Source: Acidobacteriota bacterium (GTDB lineage Bacteria; Acidobacteriota; Vicinamibacteria; Fen-336). From it: a stretch of DNA of 34,758 nucleotides. The translations under genes were made by a program, and so were the position numbers. The stretch lies in assembly GCA_003223555.1 (NCBI GenBank), contig QHVM01000087.1, positions 169,323 to 204,080 on the forward strand, in the 5' to 3' direction. The notes under the pieces were generated by a model. The model did no database searches. It saw only the letters and a program-made list of their open reading frames with translations, and was not told where the DNA came from. Positions 7,331 to 14,548 of the stretch are shown in pieces. How positions within the stretch are numbered: the first letter of the stretch is position 1; each line of letters opens with the position of its first letter.

Positions 7331-8883
7331 GAGATACCGTCGCTGCGCTCGGGCTGGCGCTGTCGACGGCCGGCGTCGTGTTCCCTTCCCCCGATCCAGC
7401 GCGGGTGCGGGAACAGGTGCGGGCCTGGCGGCAAGCCCACGAAGCGTCCATCCTGCGCGAGTTCGCCGGGCTGCTCGCGGTGCCGAACCTGGCCTCCGAC
7501 GCGCCGAACATCCGCCGCAACGCGGAGCGCATCGTGGCCATGGTCGAGCAGCGCGGGCTCTCGGCGCGCCTGCTCGACGGCCAGGGCGGCCCGCCGCCGG
7601 TGTATGGCGAGCTGAGGGTGCCCGGCGCCGTCCGCACCGTGCTCGTCTATGCCCACTACGACGGCCAGCCGGTCGACCCCACGGCATGGGCGAGCCCGCC
7701 CTGGACCCCGGTGCTTCGCGAGGGGCCGTTCCAGGAGGGCGGCCGGGAGGTCTCGCTCGACGCGCTGCCGTCTGCGGTGCCGGGCGAGTGGCGCCTCTAT
7801 GCGCGCTCGGCGGGCGACGACAAGGCTCCCATCGTCGGCGTCCTGGCCGCGGTCGATGCGCTGAAGGCGGCGGGCCTGGCACCCACGGTCAACCTCAAGC
7901 TCTTCTTCGAAGGCGAAGAGGAGGCGGGCTCCCCGCACATGGCGGCGGTGCTCGACGCCAGCCGCGACGCTCTCCGCGCCGATCTATGGCTGATCTGCGA
8001 CGGCCCCGTGCATCAGAGCCGGCGGATGCAGGTGTTCTTCGGGGCCCGCGGTGAGACCGACGTCGAGGTCACCGTCTACGGACCCGCCCGGGCGCTGCAC
8101 AGCGGCCATTACGGCAACTGGGCCCCCAACCCGGCCCTCAGGCTGGCCCGCCTCGTCGCGGGATTGCGCGACGAGGACGGACGCATCCTGGTGCCCGGCT
8201 TCTACGACGACGTGCGGCCGGCGACCGACGCCGAGCGGCAGGCGGCGGCCGCGGCGCCCGACGTGGAGGCGGCGCTTCGGCGCGAGGTCGCCCTGGCCGC
8301 GACCGAGGCGGGCGGCGCGCGGCTGGCGGAGCGGATCCTTCTCCCCGCCTTGAACGTGCGGGGGCTCGAGTCGGGCCACGTGGGAGCCGCGGCCGTCAAC
8401 GCCATCCCGACCGAGGCGCATGCGTCCATCGACATCCGGCTCGTCCCCGACCAGACGCCGGCGACCGTTCGGGAGAAGGTCGAGTCGCACCTGCGCGCCC
8501 AGGGCTACACGGTCGTGCACGACGCGCCGGACCTGGAGGCGCGGCGGACCCAGCCACGAATCGTGCGCCTCGTATGGGGAGCGGGCTACCCGGCCGCGCG
8601 GACCGCGATGGACCTGCCGGTCTCGCGGGCGCTCGTCCGCGCGCTGGAGGCCGGGCTGGGCGCTCCTGTCGTCCGCCTGCCGACCCTCGGCGGCAGCGTG
8701 CCGATGTACCTCTTCCAGCAGAAGACGGGCCGCCCCGTCATCGGCCTCCCCATCGCGAACCACGACGACAACCAGCACGCCGCCAACGAGAACCTGCGCC
8801 TCCAGAACCTCTGGGACGGCATCGAGGCCTACGCGGCGGTCCTCACCGGGCTGGGCCCGGGATGGCACGCGGGGCCGGACTGA
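7327..8883 (+). CDS. M20-family metallopeptidase, exported
   Basis: 518 residues; the ATG at 7327 overlaps the transpeptidase stop by 4 nt. A short hydrophobic N-terminus (TVAALGLALSTAGVVF) may be a weak signal peptide or anchor. Dinuclear zinc site residues are seen in order: His110 in VYAHYDGQP, Asp164/165 in SAGDDKAP, the EGEEEAG cluster (195-201) with the general base and a metal ligand, Asp in ICDGP, and a C-terminal His in IANHDDNQHAANEN. The dimerisation/lid domain lies between. The family cleaves dipeptides, N-acyl amino acids and similar small substrates. Coupling to an L,D-transpeptidase suggests it trims peptides released from peptidoglycan (inference). There is no separate promoter. 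Confidence 0.9.
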   Translation: MRDTVAALGLALSTAGVVFPSPDPARVREQVRAWRQAHEASILREFAGLLAVPNLASDAPNIRRNAERIVAMVEQRGLSARLLDGQGGPPPVYGELRVPGAVRTVLVYAHYDGQPVDPTAWASPPWTPVLREGPFQEGGREVSLDALPSAVPGEWRLYARSAGDDKAPIVGVLAAVDALKAAGLAPTVNLKLFFEGEEEAGSPHMAAVLDASRDALRADLWLICDGPVHQSRRMQVFFGARGETDVEVTVYGPARALHSGHYGNWAPNPALRLARLVAGLRDEDGRILVPGFYDDVRPATDAERQAAAAAPDVEAALRREVALAATEAGGARLAERILLPALNVRGLESGHVGAAAVNAIPTEAHASIDIRLVPDQTPATVREKVESHLRAQGYTVVHDAPDLEARRTQPRIVRLVWGAGYPAARTAMDLPVSRALVRALEAGLGAPVVRLPTLGGSVPMYLFQQKTGRPVIGLPIANHDDNQHAANENLRLQNLWDGIEAYAAVLTGLGPGWHAGPD

Positions 8884-8907
8884 TCCGGGACTTACCTGCC
8901 GCGGCGG

Positions 8908-9096
8908 TCAGAAACCAGCGCGGCCGGGAGCGACCGGCATTCCCGAGTAATGGACGTGGACGGGGCGCCACCGCCCGTTCATCTTCCCGTAGACCTGGGT
9001 CTCGCGACCGTGCGTCTCGATGGCGGTGCCATCCTTCTGGAGCTTGGCTGCGAAGTCCCAGTAGAACTCCGCCCAGGCAACATCCTCGTACTTAGC
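8908..9096 (-). pseudogene. 5'-truncated remnant of an NTF2-like/SnoaL-type protein
   Basis: On the minus strand one frame reads about 62 residues, from KYEDVAWAEFYWDFAAKLQ through GRETQVYGKMNGRWRPVHVH and YSGMP to a TGA at 8910-8908. This is the typical C-terminal half of NTF2-like (DUF4440/SnoaL/CaMKII-association-type) folds: strand with W-x-F/Y, G-R-x-T-Q-V, then DGRW-type turn and VH-x-H-Y-S. The N-terminal half and any start codon are missing. The frame is closed by TAA at 9099-9097, inside a 20-nt palindrome next to the end of the decarboxylase. It is too short to fold as a full domain, so I call it a gene fragment. Confidence 0.65.
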
Positions 9097-9110
9097 TTAC
9101 GTAAGTTAAG
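9091..9110. repeat. 20-nt near-perfect palindrome at a gene-fragment junction
   Basis: CTTAGCTTACGTAAGTTAAG is self-complementary except for one symmetric pair of positions. It covers the stop of the decarboxylase (TAA at 9108-9106) and sits exactly where the NTF2-like remnant loses its 5' half. It is AT-rich against the local background and carries stop codons in several frames. Confidence 0.7.
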
Positions 9111-10534
9111 AGCGGCGAGGACGGCGGTTCTCGCCCAGGATCTCGCGGCCCACCCGGGCCGCCTCGTCGAGGAGCGCCCGCAGGTCTTCTTCGGTGGTGC
9201 GGAAGTTGGTGATCGAGACGCGCAGCGAGGAGCGGCCGTTCAGGATCGTGGGGGCGAGGAAGAAGGCGCCCTCGCGCACCAGGCGGTTCACGATCCGCCG
9301 GTTGAGCCGGTCGAGGGCGTCCTCTTCGAGACGGCTCTTCCGCGGCCGATAGCGGAAGTTGGCGATCGACAGCACCGGCTCGGCCAACAGCTCGAAATCT
9401 TCCCTCCCGCGGACCTCTTCGGAGAGCAACCGGGCCAGCGCTACGTCGCGCTCGATCGCCGCCGCGTAGCCCTTCGTGCCGTGCCGCTTCAGGCCCATCC
9501 ACACCTTGAGGGCCTTGAAGCCGCGCGACAGCTCCACGCCGCGCTCGGCGAACCACGCTGGTCCCGGAAAGGGGCTCTCAGGATCCGAAGCGAGGTACTC
9601 CGGGAACTTGCGGAAGGCCGGCCTCGTACGGCACGTACAGCCACTTGTGGGGATCGGCGGCGATCGATTGCGCCCGCTCGATCCCCGCGAACAGCGGGCG
9701 GAGCCTCGGGGACAGCCTCGCCATCGCCCCGTAGGCCCCGTCCACGTGGAACCAGAGGGACTCGCCCGCGCAGAGCTCGGCCAGCTCGTCGAGCGGATCG
9801 ACGGCGCCGGTGTTCACGGTGCCCGCGTTCCCGACCACGATCGCGGGCGTGAGGCCGGCCCGGCGATCGGCGGCGATCGCCTCCCGCAGGCGGTCCACCC
9901 GGATGCGGAAGCGGTCGTCGACCTCGATCTTGCGGAGCTGCCGGGTGCCGATGCCGAGCAGGTCGACCGCCTTGTCGACGCAGGCGTGGACCTGCTCCGA
10001 CGCGTAGACGACCAGGCGCGGCCGGCCGTCGCCGGCCAGTCCGTCCTCGCGTACGTTGCCCGGCATCACCGCCCGGCGGGCCGCGGCCAGGGCGGTGAAG
10101 TTGGCCGTCGACCCGCCGGAGACGAGGATGCCCTCCGCCGCCGGGGGAAAGCCGAGGATCTCGGCCAGCCAGCGGATGACCGTGCGCTCGACGTGCACCG
10201 CGGCATGGTCCCCGCCCCAGCAGTTGGGGTTCATGGCCGAGGCGAGGTAGTCGGCCACCGTGCCCACCGGGTCGGCGGTCGCGTTGATGAAACCGAAGAA
10301 CCGCGGGTGCGAGTTGCCCATCGGACGGGGCATGACGTGCTCCCGCACGAAGCCGAGGACCTCCTCGAACGGCCGCCCGTCCTCGGGCAGTGGCTCGTCG
10401 AAGCGGCCGGCCTCGCCCCCGACCTTGCCGAAGACGGGATGGGACAACAGGTCGCGGCGGTGCTCGGCCACGGCGTCCGCAGCCAGCCGGCCGATGCGCC
10501 GCACTTCGTCGGGGGGCAGGTCGAACTCGTCCAT
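9106..10534 (-). pseudogene. PLP-dependent (aromatic-L-amino-acid type) decarboxylase, frame broken
   Basis: The first part (10534 down to about 9620) reads as a group II decarboxylase: SHPRFFGFINATADPVG, GGSTANFTALAAARRA, HVDGAYGA, and the PLP lysine in DPHKWLYVPYEAG (Lys297). Right after YEAG the frame goes wrong and stops at 9578. Another frame resumes at about 9618 with FRKFPEYLASDPESPFPGP and WFAERGVELSRGFKALKVWM, and runs to the TAA at 9106. Homologues have about ten further residues between these points, so roughly 30 nt (2 modulo 3) seem to be missing. It would decarboxylate an aromatic or acidic amino acid if intact. The ATG at 10534 has GGAAAGG upstream. Either a real inactivating deletion or an assembly error explains it. 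Confidence 0.8.
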
Positions 10535-10573
10535 GGGCTCGTGCCTTTCCGGCTTGCCGGGGCTGACTGTAGC

Positions 10574-10966
10574 ATGCGCGCGGCGGGCGACATGGGCAGC
10601 AAGGGGCGCGGCTACCGCGCGCAGACGATCGAGGGCTTCGAGGTGCTCGTCGGCAAGGGCGACGCCGAGAACGACGCCCTGACCTTCAGCATCGCCGAGC
10701 CGAAGGACTTCTGGCTGCACGTGGCCGGGCCGGCCGGCAGCCACGTGGTGGTGCGCAATCCCGACGGGCTCGACGAGCTGCCGCGCATGGTGCTGGAGAG
10801 GGCGGCCGAGCTGGCGGTCTGGTACTCGAAGGCGCGGGGCAGCCGGGGCAAGGTGGAGGTACACGTCTGCCGCGTGGCCGACGTCAGCAAGCCCCGCGGC
10901 TTCGCGCCGGGCGAGGTCCTCCTCCGACGCTGGACGGCGGTGAAGGTCTACCCGAAGCGGCCATGA
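10574..10966 (+). CDS. Stand-alone NFACT-R (DUF814) domain protein
   Basis: 130 residues (ATG 10574; ATG 10592 would remove six residues, and neither has a clear Shine-Dalgarno). Almost the whole protein matches the C-terminal NFACT-R domain of RqcH/NEMF-type proteins: TIEGFEVLVGKGDAENDALT, FWLHVAGPAGSHVVVR, LERAAELAVWYSKARGS, VEVHVCRVADVSKPRGFAPG, ending WTAVKVYPKRP. The D/E-x-W-x-H and G-S-H-V motifs are intact. Full RqcH binds 60S/50S ribosome-nascent chain-tRNA complexes in quality control; here the NFACT-N and coiled-coil parts are absent. Solo versions are known and have been suggested to act in RNA binding or modification; which applies here cannot be told. It is divergent from the decarboxylase, with only 39 nt between starts. 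Confidence 0.85.
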   Translation: MRAAGDMGSKGRGYRAQTIEGFEVLVGKGDAENDALTFSIAEPKDFWLHVAGPAGSHVVVRNPDGLDELPRMVLERAAELAVWYSKARGSRGKVEVHVCRVADVSKPRGFAPGEVLLRRWTAVKVYPKRP

Positions 10967-10973
10967 GCAGCGA

Positions 10974-10994
10974 GCGCCGGATTCACTCCGGCGC
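10974..10994 (+). terminator. GC hairpin after the NFACT-R gene
   Basis: A perfect 8-bp stem, GCGCCGGA / TCCGGCGC, around the 5-nt loop TTCAC, starts 8 nt after the stop at 10966. A G-run rather than T's follows, so it is terminator-like only. Confidence 0.45.
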
Positions 10995-11023
10995 GAGCGA
11001 CGGGGGGGGAGCGCGAATGCGCG

Positions 11024-11060
11024 CGGGGGGGTGCTAGATAGTGAGGGTCGTACCCCCCCG
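11024..11060 (-). terminator. G7/C7 hairpin after the minus-strand lipoprotein gene
   Basis: CGGGGGGGT (11024-11032) pairs perfectly with ACCCCCCCG (11052-11060) around a 19-nt loop, beginning 4 nt after the lipoprotein stop on the minus strand. A further G8 run (11002-11009) could compete for the C7 arm. No U-tract follows. Confidence 0.4.
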
Positions 11061-11063
11061 AAC

Positions 11064-11453
11064 TTACTTAGCTGGTGTCGTCGACGACTGGAACAGCCAC
11101 TTCTTGCCCTCGGCGTCGTAGACGTACGTGAAGTTCTTCCGGATGAGGTCGTTCGTCTCCGAGCCGTCGGCGTCGTGCATCGTGCTCAGGATCTTGAAGC
11201 GGACCGTGCCCTTCCACGGGTGCGCGGAGTCGCCCGGCTGCTCCACGAGGTCGATCCCGTCGACGGTCCAGGTCACCTTCACCCGCAGCTTGGGGTCCAT
11301 CTGCTCCCCGCCCGTCTTCATCTGGTTGGCCTCGTTCTGGAGCTGGGCGAGGACCTCGTTGCGCGAAGGGCCCGAGAGTCCCCGCAGGCTGCAGCCGGTC
11401 AGGGCCAGGCTGGCGAGGACGAACGCGAAGACCGGACGTGCGGGCGCCGTCAT
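11064..11453 (-). CDS. Small lipoprotein of unknown function
   Basis: 129 residues from ATG 11453 (an in-frame GTG at 11471 would add six). The N-terminus is a lipoprotein signal, MTAPARPVFAFVLASLALTGC, with lipobox L-T-G-C. The mature part has a helical segment (NEVLAQLQNEANQMKTGGEQ) followed by beta-type sequence, LRVKVTWTVDGIDLVEQPGD and a tail YVYDAEGKKWLFQSSTTPAK. I do not recognise the family; the ending resembles small domains that report a W-L-F-x-S 'as tested' strand in cystatin/NTF2-like folds, but that is weak. It lies 43 nt downstream of the phosphatase-superfamily gene on the same strand and may be co-transcribed with it. Confidence 0.75.
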   Translation of the reverse strand: MTAPARPVFAFVLASLALTGCSLRGLSGPSRNEVLAQLQNEANQMKTGGEQMDPKLRVKVTWTVDGIDLVEQPGDSAHPWKGTVRFKILSTMHDADGSETNDLIRKNFTYVYDAEGKKWLFQSSTTPAK

Positions 11454-11496
11454 CGGGCGGGATGGTACCACTACTCGCGGGCGAGGCCGTCATCCC

Positions 11497-13299
11497 TCAT
11501 TGGACGTAGCCGAGACTGCGCAGCTCGTCCAGCATCTCGCGGTCGAAGTTGCCGTCGGCCGGCTTGGGGACGGGCCGTCGGCCATAGGTCATGATCGTCC
11601 GGACGGGGTGCGAGCGGCGGAAGGCGGGGCCGAAGGCGGCCTCCACCGGCGAGCCGGGAAGCTCGCGGCTCACCGGCAGCCCGGCCAGGTGGAGCAGGGT
11701 CGGGGCGATGTCGCGCTCCGACACGGTGCCCAGGTCCACGGTCACCGCGGGCCCGCCGATGAGCACGAGCATTCCCTCGGCCGCGGCGGCAGCTTGCCGG
11801 GCCAGCCGCCCCGGGTCGCCGACCAGGATCAGCACCTGCCCCGGCTCCAGCTCCTCCACCGCCCGCCCGATGAGGCCGTCGGTGAAGCGGTAGTACGAGC
11901 GCACCGCATCGAGGCGGGCGCCCATCGTGGCGAGGTCTGACCCGCCGTCGCCGCCGAGCTGCTGCATCGTGGCGATGTCGAGGCCGGGAAGGTAGACGGC
12001 CTCCAGGTCGGGTGGGTGCGAGCCGCGTAGCCGCCGCGCCGTCTCGACGGCGAAGAGGTCGAGGCGACGCGCGCGGTCCGGCTCGCCGTCGAGGCCGGCC
12101 TGACGAAGCGGCGTGAACAGGTGCGGCGGGGTCACCTCGCGGTCGGACGCTCCGCCCCGCTCGAGCCTGAAGAACGTCCGGTCGCTCACCAGGTAGCCGT
12201 TCACGGCTTCCGCCGGCCAGGTCGCCTGCCAGTTCACGACCCCGACCCGCAGGCCCCGCTCGGAGGCCACGCTCCAGAAGGTCTTCACGGCGCGCAGGAC
12301 GGCGCTCGGCACCTGCTCCGGCGCCAGCCGAAGCAGGTCGGCGGCCTTGACCGCCATGCGCACCATTCGGCTCTCGGCGCCGAAGGGCCACGGCGCACGC
12401 ATCGCGGCCGGGCCGCGGGCGCCCGCCGAGAGGACGCCCTGGGCTTCGGGCTCGCGGCCGGTCGCGATCGTCGTCCAGACGAGGGCGGGCACGCGCTCGG
12501 GCTCGACGCGCATCCGCGCCCGCGCCCCCGCCTTCAGGACCGCGGCCAGGCGCGGCATCTCCCGGCGGGCGATCATCTGGTCGACCATGCGCGGGTCGAG
12601 GCCGTCGATGCCGAGCAGGCGCGCCCGCACGTCCGAGGGCACCACGGCGAAGTCGGGAGGCTCGCCGTCGGCCGCGGCGAAGTAGGCGGCCGCGGACACG
12701 CCGGCGCCGAACAGCAACCCCGCCGCCGCCAGCAACGGAAGCACGCGCCGCCGCGACAGGCCGGCCTGCGGCAGCCGCGCCCCGATGCCGCCGGCGGCCA
12801 CGACGGCCACCGAGGCCATCGCCCCGAACCGGCCCAGGGCCAGGCTCAGGCCCAGGCCCACGAAGGGGACCGTGAGCTGGAAAGCCAGCGAGGCATCGCC
12901 GGCGTACGATCGCCACCAGAGGGCGAGGTAGGCCAGCGCGGCCAGCGAGAGCGCGAGGCCGATGTTGCGGCTCAGCTCGGGCGGGGGAGTGCGGCCGCGA
13001 CGCCCGAACCACGCCGAGGCCAGGCCGCCTCCGAGCGCGGCGAGCGCGGTCACGGTCCCCATCAGCACGACGAGGTACAGCGAGAGCACCGCCAGGTCGG
13101 CCGAGCTGGCGAGCAGCCGGGAGTCGACACCGGAGGCGGCCAGGCTCAGGGCGAGGCCGAACAGGACACCGCCCACGAGCCCGAGGCGGACGGCCACCCG
13201 CCCGCAGGTCCGAAGCGGACAAACGGCGCCGGCTCCCGCGAGCACGAAGCGCTCCAGGCCGGAATCGAGATAGCCGAGGCGCCGCAGCTCGTCCCGCAC
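11497..13299 (-). CDS. Membrane-anchored alkaline-phosphatase-superfamily (type I phosphodiesterase-like) protein, metal site degenerate
   Basis: About 600 residues. The N-terminal 210 hold five or six membrane spans (about 37-57, 67-93, 112-128, 139-172, 186-208). A periplasmic type I phosphodiesterase/nucleotide-pyrophosphatase-like domain follows: LLGIDGLDPRMVDQMIARRE (metal Asp232), MPRLAAVLKAGA, and the nucleophile region PALVWTTIATGREPEAQG (Thr276/277). Later, YLPGLDIATMQ (Asp441) and LILVGDPG (Asp495) align with the usual D-x3-H and S/G-D-H-G motifs but lack the histidines. The ending SERDIAPTLLHLAGLP is typical. LRxLGY motifs occur at both ends (ELRRLGYL, ELRSLGYV). GTG 13299 is the only ordinary start after the hisC-like stop, but upstream in-frame codons (VVSAEQ) look coding, so the true start may be a rare codon nearer 13350. 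It is downstream of the HisC-like gene on the same strand. Confidence 0.8.
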   Translation of the reverse strand: MRDELRRLGYLDSGLERFVLAGAGAVCPLRTCGRVAVRLGLVGGVLFGLALSLAASGVDSRLLASSADLAVLSLYLVVLMGTVTALAALGGGLASAWFGRRGRTPPPELSRNIGLALSLAALAYLALWWRSYAGDASLAFQLTVPFVGLGLSLALGRFGAMASVAVVAAGGIGARLPQAGLSRRRVLPLLAAAGLLFGAGVSAAAYFAAADGEPPDFAVVPSDVRARLLGIDGLDPRMVDQMIARREMPRLAAVLKAGARARMRVEPERVPALVWTTIATGREPEAQGVLSAGARGPAAMRAPWPFGAESRMVRMAVKAADLLRLAPEQVPSAVLRAVKTFWSVASERGLRVGVVNWQATWPAEAVNGYLVSDRTFFRLERGGASDREVTPPHLFTPLRQAGLDGEPDRARRLDLFAVETARRLRGSHPPDLEAVYLPGLDIATMQQLGGDGGSDLATMGARLDAVRSYYRFTDGLIGRAVEELEPGQVLILVGDPGRLARQAAAAAEGMLVLIGGPAVTVDLGTVSERDIAPTLLHLAGLPVSRELPGSPVEAAFGPAFRRSHPVRTIMTYGRRPVPKPADGNFDREMLDELRSLGYVQ

Positions 13300-13349
13300 C
13301 TGCTCCGCCGAGACGACGGGCGGTCGTTCGGAGCCCAGGCCCTGCCCCT

Positions 13350-14495
13350 TCAGGATGCCCGGGCCGCCCGGGCGGGAACGACCACCCGCAGCGCGTCGAC
13401 GAAGGCCTCCATCTCGGGACGGGTGCCCATGGAGACGCGCAGCCAGTTGGGAAGCGAAGGGAACTTCCGGCCCACGAGGATCTTCCGATCGCGGAAGGCG
13501 TCGATCGCCGGCTGGACGTCACCGCCGACGTCCAGCATCAGGAAGTTCGTGTGGGAGGGGATGTAGCGGCGGCCGTCGTGCTCCAGCGCCCGGCCCAGCC
13601 ACTCCCGCATATCGCGGTTGAGGGCTCGCTGCCGCGTGACGTGCTCGGGCTCGGCCAGGCTGGCCAGCGCGGCGGCCAGCACCGCCGCGTTCGCGTTGCT
13701 CCACGCGGCGTGGGCCCGGAGGGCGGCCGCGTTCTCCTTCGAGGCCACGGCGTAGCCCAGCCTCATGCCCGCCATGCCGTAGACCTTCGAGAACGTGCGC
13801 ACGACGATCAGGTTCGGCGCCTTGCCCATCCACTCGAACGCGCTCGCGTAGCGCGGGTCGTCCACGAAGTGGTGATAGGCCTCGTCGACGAGCACCGCCA
13901 CCGAGGGGGGCACGCGCTCGAGGAAGGCGCCCAGCTCGTCCCGGCTCACGATGGTGCCGGTGGGGTTGTTGGGGTTGCACACGTAGACGAGGCCGGCGCC
14001 GGCGTCGCAGGCGGCGGCCATGCGGGGCAGGTCGTGGCGGAACTCGGCGGTCAAGGGCACCTTCACCGGCTCTGCCTTGGTCACGCCCGCGTAGCCAAGC
14101 ACCGCCTCGAAGGTCGGCTCGGCCACCACGACCTTCCGGCCCGGGCCGAGGAAGGCCATGTCGGCCATCTGCAGCACCTCGCCCGAGCCGCAGCCGAGCA
14201 CGACCCGGTCCGGCTCGACGCCGTGGAGCCTGGCGATCGCCTCGGTGAGCCGCTCTTCATCTTGATCGGGATACCGCGCCGCGGTGCTCTCGGCGCGGTT
14301 CATCGCCTGCAGCGCCGCCGGCGACGGCCCGTAGGGGTTCTCGTTCGAGTTCAGCCGGACGCCGTCGCCGGCCGCGAACGCCGGCCGCGCGGCTTCGGCA
14401 CGGGAGGGGAGGAACGGGCCGTCGACGAGGGCGGCGCCGAGCCCGGAGCCGAGAGTGGACGTGAACTGGCGTCGGGTGAGGGGGGGGCGGAGCAT
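13350..14495 (-). CDS. Tat-exported histidinol-phosphate-aminotransferase-like PLP enzyme
   Basis: 381 residues. The N-terminus is a twin-arginine signal, LTRRQFTSTLGSGLGAALVDG, ending near residue 36. The rest is a class I/II aminotransferase of HisC type: VRLNSNENPYGPSPAALQAM, GCGSGEVLQMADMAF, VYVCNPNNPTGT, VDEAYHHF, and the PLP lysine in RTFSKVYGMAGMRLGY. Cytosolic HisC lacks such a leader, so I infer a folded, cofactor-loaded enzyme sent across the membrane and acting on an amino acid or amino-phosphate there; biosynthetic HisC is unlikely. GGAGGT sits 6 nt before the ATG. It is first in a minus-strand set with the phosphatase-like gene and the lipoprotein, and divergent from the HExxH gene. 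Confidence 0.88.
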   Translation of the reverse strand: MLRPPLTRRQFTSTLGSGLGAALVDGPFLPSRAEAARPAFAAGDGVRLNSNENPYGPSPAALQAMNRAESTAARYPDQDEERLTEAIARLHGVEPDRVVLGCGSGEVLQMADMAFLGPGRKVVVAEPTFEAVLGYAGVTKAEPVKVPLTAEFRHDLPRMAAACDAGAGLVYVCNPNNPTGTIVSRDELGAFLERVPPSVAVLVDEAYHHFVDDPRYASAFEWMGKAPNLIVVRTFSKVYGMAGMRLGYAVASKENAAALRAHAAWSNANAAVLAAALASLAEPEHVTRQRALNRDMREWLGRALEHDGRRYIPSHTNFLMLDVGGDVQPAIDAFRDRKILVGRKFPSLPNWLRVSMGTRPEMEAFVDALRVVVPARAARAS

Positions 14496-14534
14496 GGAGC
14501 ACCTCCGATGGAGAGCGATCCAGAAGCTAAAGGA

Positions 14535-14540
14535 TACACT
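14535..14540 (+). promoter_or_regulatory. -10-like TACACT next to the start of the HExxH gene
   Basis: TACACT ends 8 nt before the GTG at 14549. If it is a working -10 box, transcription would begin at or very near the start codon (leaderless). I see no clear -35 box. Confidence 0.35.
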
Positions 14541-14548
14541 CGTTCCTG

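Noticed and set aside
6008-7882. Long minus-strand ORF (624 codons) opposite the transpeptidase and M20 genes
   Set aside because: Arg/Pro/Gly-rich, low-complexity translation typical of the antisense strand of GC-rich genes; the opposite frames have clear catalytic motifs.
9091-9110. Palindrome considered as an artificial contig linker with stops in all frames
   Set aside because: It stops only two of the three frames per strand and also forms the natural stop of the decarboxylase; an assembly scar cannot be excluded but is not shown.
12121-13566. Plus-strand ORF of 481 codons opposite the phosphatase-like gene
   Set aside because: His/Arg/Gly/Gln-rich shadow frame without recognisable domain; the minus strand codes for membrane spans and phosphodiesterase motifs.
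13350-14495. Biosynthetic histidinol-phosphate aminotransferase
   Set aside because: The twin-arginine signal and the absence of other his genes argue against a role in histidine synthesis.
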